Assembly: GCA_026874595.1 (NCBI GenBank)
Contig: CM049322.1
Location: forward strand, 56,172,386-56,236,385
Source of the DNA: Sipunculus nudus
Lineage: Eukaryota; Annelida; Sipuncula; Golfingiida; Sipunculidae
Direction of reading: 5' to 3'
DNA length: 64,000 nt
The translations under genes and the position numbers were made by a program. Below, in pieces: positions 49,627-64,000 of the stretch. Numbering within the stretch: the stretch's first letter is position 1; each line of letters starts with the position of its first letter. A model generated the notes under the pieces. That model saw nothing but the letters and a program-made list of their open reading frames with translations. It was not told the origin of the DNA and did not search any database.

Positions 49627-51209
49627 TCTACATTTTTGGGGCTACAAGGTGTATAATATATCAATGTAAACGGTAATGATAGAAAGAACACTTCTTTGGC
49701 TTTCTTTTGGTATATAATTAACTATATTTCATTCAACCGTGGTGGGTGTAAGGTTATTTTTCCTTCCCTAACCATCTTCAGTTTCATGAGAAAAGAGAGT
49801 ACTGTGATACGCAAGGTGCAGATGGTTTTCAGGCTCTGAAACTCATCTCGCGGGTACTCTATGAGGGCACCCCCTCTTAAATAATCCGTTTTGGTGTACT
49901 CTACCCATATACAAAATTTGGTGCTTTAATCCGGTCTGTAACGATATGGCCAAAATCTGACGCTAAGCCACCTGACTAATATGAGCTACACTCTGGATAT
50001 ATAATGATTGCAACTTTTGCAACAATTCTAATATTTTAACTTATATTTTCAGTTTTTTTTTATTAAAACATTTATAAAACCTGTAAATAAAAAATTGATT
50101 CAGATAAAAACTTCTTAATGGAAAAAGTGGATATGCTAAAAAAATAGGCTTATATATAAACTAAAATGCATTATTCCCTTGAAAGTGAAATAAAGGTATT
50201 AGTCCATTCTTTCCACTTGCCTGTCCATCTGTAAATTTTCATATACATCACAGTATCTCAAAATTTTTACTGTTTTTCTTCATGACAGTCTTGTCAGAGT
50301 ATTAGTTTGCAATCATATATTTAGAACTTTACTATAACCAAGTAGGAGGGCCCCTTTCCTCTCAGCTTTTCATATTTTTATTTAAATGAAAAACATTACA
50401 ATAGAATATTTCTACATCCACCTTCGTGCTGCCCTCACTTTTCCCTTCTCCGAACCCCATCCCAAAGTCAGCCTCAGTAAGCATGAACAAGATGAATCGG
50501 ATATATTCATACTTTAATATTTTTTATAACTATTCGTCTATAGTTTCCTATGTACATGCCAGAAATTATGTCAATATTGTGTAATATATAAACATATGGG
50601 GGATCACAATAATGTACCTTGTCAAGACTAAAGAGAATTTGTGTCATACAGTCACAAATTCATAAATCACTTCATCAGCATAGTTAATAATAACATAATA
50701 TCTGTCAAATTGAAAGCTTGCAGACTACCATACACTTTAGATCCTTCAACAAATAGCCTTATCATCATTCTACTACTGCTTATTACTGCTGTCATTGCAT
50801 TCATATTTGCTCAAATATATCACAATTTTCTACCCCTCCTAAATAAATAAAAATAAACCACTATATTTTACTTTATTAATCCATCAGTCAGGTAATTTCA
50901 TTTATCATTTACTCACATATTACATTACATTCCTTTATAATAGCCCAACATGTCCATGATATTCATAAGCTTTATCGACGATATAATATCACAGTGGAGA
51001 AACATTTATAGTCCAATCAAGATCAGCTGAGCGCCGTGACCCATGGGTCCCTTGTTTGTTTTGGTAGGAGAACCTGGGGACGTCTAACTGTATGTAGAAT
51101 TTTGGATTCAGAGGTCCAACGGTTTCAAAACGTACCCTGTTAACGGCCGGCCGACGGACAAAGGACCATCCCTGTAGCTCTACTGACTTAGTCAGCTGAG
51201 CTAAAAAAA

Positions 51210-52542
51210 GATCGCGATTATATGTAAACAAAAACCTGTAAAGTTTATATAATTTTTTATTACTATACGATTTTAAATGGTTCAAATGTTACTGTAAGCA
51301 TACATATAAAAGTAGAATATTGGTTTATCACATAAATTAGCATTTGTGATACTCAATATTTTTTTTCTTCTCTCAAAACGCAAGGCATCAAATCACACTT
51401 CTTGTCAACCTAGCTTCTCCCATGGATCCTGTAGTATGTATATGCGTGTGTGTGGATGAATAAACCGTATACATACATATATACCAACATGCAAGTATAT
51501 ATGTATGCTTTCGCAATGACTACTAAATTTAAAGTCCTATTTTGCAACGATTTATATACAAATGTACAAGCATTGCTAAACTGATGCAAAGTCCCCAAAT
51601 TTTAGTTTGTTTCTGAGGCACCAACTTTCATCCTCTCCCCACCTTATTCCTCTTTTGAACTGTTTCTGGTTGACCTTTCTTCTCGCGGACTAGACAGGCC
51701 TAATTAGCCAGAGAGGCTACCCCAGCACACCAACTATTAATCGCGCCATGGGATTCACGCAGAACAATTTTGGTACGCAGCTGTATTATCAATGATGTAC
51801 ATGCAAGTAGCTCGTGACAAAAGCATTTCTTGTAGAGAAAGTTAATGACGGAGCAAGTCCGATAGATTCTGATATATATATTCCCCATTTTATTGTGAGA
51901 ATTTTATCTGCTGCACACATTTTCCACTCCTAACCTCGGCACTATATTTTTGAATAGCTAAAGTCTACTGCTGTATACAGTTATGAAGGATATTCCAGAG
52001 ATAAGCAAATGCCCTACTTGCAACTAAAATGATTTGAACTCGGTTCTTAGTTGTGTCCTTTGCGGGCTGGACTAACACCGGAGCAGAATTCCATTGGTAT
52101 TTCTGATGAATAAATACCCGAGAAACAAACTCTATGGGCCCCAATATGCAGTTGAACTGTGTGCACAATACTAAAAGCGCTTCACTTTTGGATTTCCAAA
52201 CTTCGTAACCAAGGCAGAATCCATGCCATCTCCATTTCATGATTATTTAAATATAAAAACATTCACTGGTGTCAACACTCTGATTAACAATATGAGTGCT
52301 CATTAACACACTAACCTGATTTACTCACACAACACACAAGACAGGTCCTGTGTTCTCATGTTGCCTGCCAGGTGGCGTCGCTTGTATATTTGCAAACTTG
52401 TGCTTGCCAGCTGTGATTTAGGTGTCATTAGTAGTCTTCTCATTACAAAAGGGTAGGATGGAATCGTATGATAGTGAAATATGGGTTTAATCATGATTCT
52501 AATCCCCTGGAGGCTTCACCATATTTTGAAATGCCCGACAGA
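51210..52542. other. Intergenic DNA and probable 3' UTR of the Rab11-like gene
   Basis: The part near 52.3-52.54 kb would be 3' UTR of the minus-strand Rab gene. A 91-codon minus-strand open frame at 51965-52240 has no recognisable domain and is not called. The remainder is AT-rich with no supported element. Confidence 0.45.
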
Positions 52543-57873
<5,331 letters not shown>

Positions 57874-59885
57874 GTTGAAGTATTGAGAGCAGTCTTGCAG
57901 ATCAAACGTGATGAATGTTCTAACACAGCTGAAGATTTTCTTATATTCTCACATTTGTCAACTGGTGCCAAAACTGGTGTCAGAACTTATTATAGAGACT
58001 TATATCACAGGAGTGAGTCACCTATGTTGACATGATCGACCCCTAACCTCCCACTTTACTTCCAGAGTTTGTTGTATGACAACACTATGCATGACTCACC
58101 TTCCACTTGCCACGCTGTACTGTTATGCTTGTCAATCCTGGTCTTAGGCGACTAGCCAGGGTCCATAAGAGTGTGTTCACCTATACTGAATTTATTTCAA
58201 CATTTGAAAGTTTCACCTGGTCAACTTGTGAAATTTATACCTGGCTGCCCCCGTATCTATATGTTGACATTTATGTGAGACAAGCAACTCTGAAAGAGTT
58301 TTTTTACCTGCATAAGACTGAATGATACTGTTTAAGCACTGTACATACAAAGGATTTCGTACACCAGGGCAGATTCTGACAGTCATCTGTGGCTACCAGT
58401 CTATCAGATTATAATGACCACACCTGACAATAAAAGCAATGGCCCTGTGTACAATATCCAGTATTCATTCAAGCGCAACACCAGGGGACATGGCTGTGAA
58501 TGTGACACAAGTGACTTTTTACAACATCAATGAGTTCAATGATAGTACCTAGGACTTGTCACTAGAATACGGTTACACACTGCCCAGAGACACCATCAGC
58601 TCCTCCCAGATCACACAAATAATGTTGAGACTGGTCACAGTCTGGGTGGACTGCTGTGATGGGTGATGATAAGACAGGGTATCCTATGGCAGGGAATACC
58701 GATTTCATGACACTCATTTTTACACCAGCTCAGGATGAGTGGTGTCCTATTTATGACTGTGATCATTAGTAGTGTAGTATACCCACATCCAAGTGCATTT
58801 GGAACAACAGTAACTGTGAAAGTTCTTGTACATGAACTCATTACGACAGTCAGATAATAAGTCATCTCTTTAAAGCATACAGATTCAAAGATAAAACTAA
58901 TAGAAACCTTACTTTCAGTTCAATTTGTATTCTGAATCAAATTCAATTCTAGTTTCAAATTATTAAATCCTGTATAACACCTTAAATACACAATATATAC
59001 CATATATCTAACTATAGGCCAACTACTTTATTAAATATATGGAAGAAAATGTCTATAAAACAATCTGTCCAATAAGCCCATCCGCCTAAGATGATGCACT
59101 ATAAGCATTCATGTAAGTCTTATAAACAATGTTGATTATAATTCTAATGTAACCGAAGTTATGTGAAAAACTTTGTAATCAATTATGGCAATGCATTATC
59201 AATGATAAGATCCTCTAGCACCAACTGATTGATCACTGATTAAATTGATCATGGGCCAATCACTAGTTTATCTTTATCTGAAAAACAATATCTTTCCTTT
59301 TGTAATATCAGTGTATCATGTTGATGGTGCTACATTCATCATCAAACATTTTTGAAAGCTGAACAGTTGGTTTTACAGTTTCTAATAAACTGTGTAAAAC
59401 CTGAATGTTTTATTATATTTATATTAAATGACCACTGATTCCTTCAAGTTCAGAGTCCAAGATCACAAATGTCAATCTTGATTTTATTTTTTTATATTTA
59501 TCTTCCAAACTCTGCAATGTGAATACCGGGAAGTATGGTCATATCAACATGATCAAGCCAAAGTTATGAATAATGCAGTATAATAAATTACCATGATTCA
59601 AATAAAAATCTCACATAGCGAAGCAGATTTCTTATTCGCCTAGTCTACACTTAAATACTTCCCTTGCTCACGACAAGATCTCACCTTGGCTGAACAAAAA
59701 TTTTGGATTGGATACAATATCATAAATGTTTTGCTACATTTATTCCTTAAAAAGTATAATGAATCATATATGATGCCTCCTCATTTAATCCCTGGTAGTA
59801 CTGGGTCTTCATGATATTTTGTGACAAATTAATGTAATCTAACTTTAATGCACTATGATTTAGAATTGTAATCAAAACAGATTAC

Positions 59886-59917
<32 letters not shown>

Positions 59918-60690
59918 GCAACATTTGTATAGTGCCCTAATCTAAAAATACTTAGCTCTACAGCACTTTACATAAAATATATGAACACATTTAAAAATTG
60001 ACAGCTTACAGGGTTAAAAAAGAAAAGAGCCTAAAAATAAAGCTACACTACAGATTAAAGGCCTGTTAAAAAAGAAATGTCTCGAGTTGTTTCTTATAAG
60101 TGGGAATAGTGCCAGCATTCCTGATGCTGGCATTGTAAACTATTCTTTAAAACCTGAAATTCCCCATGCCTATCTATATTCTTAACCCTTATCCCCACCA
60201 TGATCCATTGGTAATGTATTAGCTCAGCATACTGTTGTACCACAGTATATAATAAAATATGTACTTATCTCCATAATCATTGAATGGACCCTAATGTTTT
60301 CCTCATTAAGTCACCTACAGTTATTTCTTCCTGGTTTACCCCTTCAGATCTAACTAGTACTCGAATCTGTCCTCAAAAGACACAGGGATCAAAGTTCATG
60401 GTCTGCAGACTAGATGCCCGTAATATCAGGTGGAGGCCTGTATTTGTTCATAGTTAAGTCTCTGTTGACAAACAGGAAAAACATGTAACCCAAGGTGATA
60501 GGTTGCAGATACGCGGGAGTAGAAAGGTCACTTGTTGCAAAATGCACTTTGCAAAGCTCTGGCTTATTGGACTTGCCAACGGATGCCCGGAATTTGTTTA
60601 GATTGTTTTGGCGGGCCCCAACATATTGCCCCAACACGTTGATATAATTTATCAAAACAAGCAGCCTGTGTGCGGTAATATCCACATTTT
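57874..60690. other. Region upstream of the Rab11-like gene; possible decayed coding fragments
   Basis: 57874 to about 58000 would hold the 5' UTR and promoter of the minus-strand Rab gene. On the + strand, 58370-58520 reads RADSDSHLWLPVYQIIMTTP through GHGCECDTSDFLQHQ, then in other frames LEYGYTLPRDTISSSQ near 58570 and VYPHPSAFGTTVTVKVLVHE near 58780. These phrases look protein-like but are broken by stops and frame changes, and I do not recognise them. The rest is AT-rich with an ATT microsatellite. Confidence 0.3.
59888..59917. repeat. (ATT)n microsatellite
   Basis: About ten uninterrupted TTA/ATT units. Confidence 0.97.
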
Positions 60691-60884
60691 CCAGCCTATT
60701 TTTTTAGGTGTGCACCCGGTGAGACACATCCCGATAAGACGTACGTCCCAACGGACCGTGCGATAAAACGCAGGGCGACAGGACGCACTATATAAACAAT
60801 GACGAGTGGCCGGTAGGACGCACTCCATAAATATCGCCCCGTCACCAATTAGGCGTGTCGTGCTGCGGGACCCGGCGTGTTTAC

Positions 60885-61200
60885 CTCCTGCCCGTCTACG
60901 TCTCTCTTTCAAAAGTGTATTTTTATGACTAAAACTACGCTAAACGAACCCTGCGTGTATACTTTCTGCCCGTCTACGTCTCTCTTTCATAAGTGTATTT
61001 TTTATGACTAAAACTACGCTAAACGAACCCTGCGTGTATACTTTCTGCCCGTCTACGTCTCTATTTCATAATTGTATTTTTTATGGCTAAAACTACGCTA
61101 AACGAACCCTGCGTGTATACATCCTGCCCAGATACGTCTCTCTTTTATAAGTGTATTTTTTATGACTTAAACTACGCTAAACGAACCCTCCAGAGTAACA
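60885..61200. repeat. 79-bp tandem repeat, about 4 copies
   Basis: Units start at about 60891, 60969, 61048 and 61127. They contain CCCGTCTACGTCTCT(C/A)TTTC, AGTGTATTTTTTATGACTAA and ACTACGCTAAACGAACCCT. The periods are 78, 79 and 79 bp, with few differences between units. Confidence 0.95.
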
Positions 61201-61289
61201 CCTATGATCGTCACCACAGCTGAGTCTGTTAGTTCATCTGGAGTCAATCAGTAGTAAGCCACAAACATTAATTATGTCATTAATTATAA

Positions 61290-62036
61290 TTCCCTTCCTT
61301 CTTCGCTCCTTCCGTCCTTCTTTCTTCCCTTCGTTACCTGATTCTTTCTTTCAGTCTTTCTTTCTTTCTTTTTTTCAGTCTTTTATTCCTTTTTACAGTC
61401 TTTCCTTCTTTCTTTCAGTCTTTCTTTCTTTCTTTCAGTCTTTCTTTCTTTCAGCCTTTCTTTCTTTCAGTCTTTCTTTCTTTCAGTCTTTCCTTCATCC
61501 TTCCATTCGTTACATGATTCTTTCTTTCTTTCTTTTTTTCTTCTTTTCATTCTTTCTTTCAGTCTTTTTGTTTTCTTTCTTTCATTCTTTTTTTCAGTCT
61601 TTCTTTCTTTCTTTCAGTCTTTCTTTCTTTCTTTCTTTCAGTCTTTCTTTCTTACTTTCAATCATTTCTCTTTCAGCCTTTCTTTCTTTCAGTCTTTCTA
61701 TCTTTCTTTCAGTCTTTCCTTCATCCTTCCCTTCGATACATGTTTCTTTCTTTCTTTCTTTCTTTCAGTCTTTCTTTCCTCTTCCGGTCTTTCTTTCAGT
61801 TCTTCTTTTTTTTCTTTCTTTCAGTCTTTCTTTCTTTCAGTTTTTCTTTCTGTCAGTCTTTCCGTATATCCTTCATTCTTTCTTCGTTACATATTCTTTA
61901 CTTCTGTCTTTCTTCCTCCGGTCTTTCATTCAATTTTCTTTTAGTCTTTCTTTCTTTCTTTCTTTTGTCTTTCAGTCTTTCCTTCATTCTTCCCTTCGTT
62001 ACATAACTCTTTCTTTCTTTCTTTCTTTCATTTATT
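61290..62036 (+). repeat. Polypyrimidine (TTTC)n tract with recurring TTTCAG
   Basis: About 750 bp, almost pure C and T on the + strand, with TTTC units interrupted by AG in TTTCAGTC at about 19 places. The long open frames across it (261 and 88 codons, Ser/Phe/Leu only) follow from the composition and are not genes. Mirror symmetry could allow triplex (H-DNA) formation. Confidence 0.95.
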
Positions 62037-62044
62037 TTTGTCTT

Positions 62045-64000
62045 CTGGTTTTACATTAAGTTTACGGTTGGTTGATGGAAGATGGGTATTCATTAGCGGT
62101 TCTTTATGGACTCAATTAGCGGTTAGTAGGAACTCAAAGGTATAATTGTTATTCGTCATTCACTATATTCAGCGGTTTCAACACATAGACTGACCCGTGA
62201 AATAAAAAAAAAACACACACAATTTGAAGAGGAATCTTCAATCAGCAGGATAGTTTTTAACACTGCGGTTTAAACATGCAGACACACACGAGAAATTAAA
62301 TATACACATACAATTTGGAGAGAAATCGTTTTCAGGATAGTTTTATTGTCTACACCAACCGCGGCACTTAATTTGTTCAAAAATAGGTCACCCGCCACCG
62401 ATCGTACTTGCGCCAGAGCGGATGATAATAACTGAATACTACGCACAGGTAGTATTTCATGTTAACAAAATAACAACCAACCTAATTTTTCATTCTATAA
62501 AGTTATTTTTCTCATGAAATTGTTGTCTATTTATAATGTCTTTTATTCGGAATGTGGTCCTGTCAGAAGTCAAATATAATCAAAATATGTAAATATTTAT
62601 TCTTTCCTTAATACATTAAGTGCGTGTAAGAGATCAATATAAATGATTCATCATCCAGAAACCTTTGATCGACATTTTTCGTCCGTTAATTAAAGGTTCA
62701 TCCTTTTTAACTGTACGAGTGACCGCGTCGGGTGAATGGTTTCTCTAGTTTATACTGCGGCTTCGCTGGTCTCTGGTGAGCAGTTCGTTCATGTTTGAGC
62801 AGACTTAATATGTTCTCACGACATGATATACATACTTATAATAGTGAAAATTATAACAGGAATATGGAAAATAAAGTAAGATGTTACACGTTAAACCTGT
62901 AATTATCAGTCATTAAAACCTCTGGTTAGGCCAATAAATTGGAGAACGCTGATGGGTTAACCATACCCGGAGTTTATCACTATTGAGGGATGGTCGTACT
63001 TTAAGCCAAAATAATGCTCTAATTAACAATAAAATTACTAAATATTTTGTCAAACTTCAGTTAAGGAACACAACTATATAAGTGCATGAGTGTAATATAG
63101 TAATAATGGATAACACAGATATACTAGGCATTAACGTGTGCTGATTTGACGTATGTTGCATAGATCACAGAGCTTAATGATTTCCCAAAGTGACCCAAGA
63201 GAGGGTTTACTAACGAAAGTATAATTAACTATTATTACTTAGTCTTTTTGTTTTAGTACGTCTAAAGTTTAGACAGTCAGACAAGTGATACATGTACTCT
63301 TATTTTAACAATAAGTCCTATCGGGATACGCTTCAGTGGGTACGTCCCGGCGGCCTACGTCCCAAAAATCTGCGTCTCACCGGCCTGTAGTCTTTTTTTA
63401 TAAAAGCTCCAAGGAATTACCTTTAGTTTATAAAGTAACTATGACTCTTTCAGCCCGCACCCGCCCCGCCCCGCATTTTTCAGCCCGTTGTCCATCCCGC
63501 AAAATAATTAAAAATAGTTTTCGGATCCAAAGGTTTACATATCAAGATATTTTACAGCACATATATATAAAACACGCTTATTATTAATATATATAAAATA
63601 TTTTTTTGATTGGAATGAAAAATTTATTTGAATACGATTTGTGCAATAATTCAAACCATAATTCATGAAATATTTTTAAAGACATTTTTAATTGGTTATC
63701 AATCAATAGTAATTGGTTATCAAAATTCAATAATAAGCATGTTATGTTTTAGTTTATATTGTGTGTTCGTGCATTTTTCGTGCGAATGAGGGTCTTTTGT
63801 TTCATTTACCCGACAAGGAAAATTTTAAATTATGGTCATGTGTAGTTTCAATTATATAAAGGAATTGTAATGTTAATTATATTTTCCATTGTAAATTATT
63901 ATCTTTTCTCGATATACAATGTATAGTTAAAATTAAAGAACCTGAAGCAATGAAATCATGTACATGATAGGGTTAATTAGTCAACATCATTAATTAGTCA
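62045..64000. other. AT-rich intergenic DNA, no gene recognised
   Basis: It includes the right-hand inverted block near 63310-63395 and a short C-rich patch (63455-63480). The 83-codon open frame at 63336 has no family features. Nothing else is supported. Confidence 0.45.

Larger units (their letters stand above)
41603..49978. mobile_element. E4-B: nested TIR element, copy B
   Basis: Left end TAGTCAGGTGGCTTAACGG at 41603, right end GCTAAGCCACCTGACTA ending at 49978, with a second right-type end closing at 48995. It has the same structure as 10630-16831 but is longer, because of hAT-satellite expansion and the 789-bp insertion. Confidence 0.6.
30782..51055 (+). repeat. Segmental duplication copy B
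   Basis: Collinear with 2105-17985. Extra relative to A: a 2.4-kb insertion at about 35557-37967, a larger hAT satellite at 42.62-45.44 kb, and a 789-bp transposon at 48124-48912. Missing relative to A: about 310 bp including the left hAT end, one 80-82-bp repeat, one 66-bp repeat and most of the (TA) run. Unlike A, copy B continues past 51055 into the right terminus of element E2, so B looks closer to the ancestral arrangement at that edge. Confidence 0.93.
39530..51209. mobile_element. E2-B: about 11.7-kb TIR element with both ends, hosting nested elements
   Basis: The left TIR (39530-39700) begins TTTTTAGCTCGGCTGACTAA. The right TIR (51058-51209) is its inverse, ending GACTTAGTCAGCTGAGCTAA. 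Matching internal blocks include ACGTTTCGACACCATTGGAC against ACGTTTTGAAACCGTTGGAC, and CAGTTAGATGTCC against CAGTTAGACGTCC. Each tip can fold as AGCTCAGCTGACT against AGTCATCTGAGCT. Nested inside are E4-B (41603-49978), a hAT remnant and a 789-bp element. No transposase was recognised, and most of the 11.7 kb is probably acquired. Confidence 0.68.
60700..63395. mobile_element. Possible TIR element (weak inverted ends)
   Basis: The left side carries CGGTGAGACACATCCCGATA followed by GACGTACGTCCCAACGG. The right side, read inverted, carries CGGTGAGACGCA, GGGACGTA and TATCCCGATAGGAC. The blocks correspond but their order and spacing differ. The interior contains the 79-bp tandem repeat and the TTTC tract. 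No transposase was found. Confidence 0.3.

Noticed and set aside
51965-52240. 91-codon minus-strand frame downstream of the Rab gene
   Set aside because: No domain, no coding-like pattern beyond openness, and it lies where the Rab 3' UTR or intergenic DNA is expected.
58099-58181. Possible minus-strand exon (VNTLLWTLASRLRPG...) with donor GTGAGT
   Set aside because: Its phase does not fit the Rab first exon, the acceptor is weak, and no partner exon was found.
60410-60685. 91-codon minus-strand frame (MDITAHRLLVLINY...)
   Set aside because: Reads plausibly but shows no known motif, and no in-phase partner exon was identified.
61274-62059. 261-codon open reading frame (and an 88-codon one inside it)
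   Set aside because: Composed almost entirely of Ser, Phe and Leu because it reads through the TTTC microsatellite; no start context or domain.

Overview
This window looks like nuclear DNA of an invertebrate animal, most likely a bivalve or other mollusc. Its genes are split by GT-AG introns, it is AT-rich, and one gene is a clear metazoan-type Rab11. The dispersed repeats carry arrays of TGACCTTGACCTTTGACC, and terminal inverted repeats (TIRs) beginning TTTTTAGCTCAGCTGACT followed by CGTCCGTC tracts, as I recall from bivalve genomes. The taxon is an inference. I see no prokaryotic operon, CRISPR array or viral gene.

The window is dominated by a diverged tandem segmental duplication. Copy A is about 2.1-18.0 kb and copy B about 30.8-51.06 kb, in the same orientation. 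Each copy is preceded by an array of the same 55-bp satellite (1-1911 and 24.7-30.27 kb) and starts with the terminal coding exon of a coiled-coil protein. Behind that lies a stack of nested DNA transposons: TIR elements E1, E2 and E4, and a non-autonomous hAT with its own internal 156-bp satellite. Copy B also holds two insertions that copy A lacks (2.4 kb at 35.56 kb, and 789 bp at 48.12 kb with a 9-bp target duplication), a longer hAT satellite, and a deletion of the left hAT end. A third, partial copy of about 1.95 kb of E2 sits at 17.98-19.95 kb, at the right edge of copy A.

Between the copies, 20.59-24.71 kb holds five in-phase exons. With the terminal exon at 31.84 kb they encode 212 residues of the C-terminal half of a helical, coiled-coil protein, possibly an SPFH/band-7-type protein. 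Its 5' exons were not found. The most striking observation is that the 55-bp satellite appears to have grown out of this gene: each monomer contains the last coding bases of the fifth exon (reading W-T-Q-A-K-L) joined to its 5' splice site. Roughly 100 copies of an exon-end plus splice donor therefore fill the last intron.

The right part (52.5-57.9 kb, minus strand) is a six-exon Rab11-like GTPase gene of 217 codons. All coding joins are in phase, but the donor after the third coding exon reads TTAAGT where GTAAGT is expected. Beyond it, 57.9-64 kb is mostly noncoding: possible decayed coding fragments near 58.3-58.9 kb, an ATT microsatellite, a 79-bp tandem repeat, a 750-bp TTTC polypyrimidine tract, and a weak inverted-repeat pair bracketing 60.7-63.4 kb.
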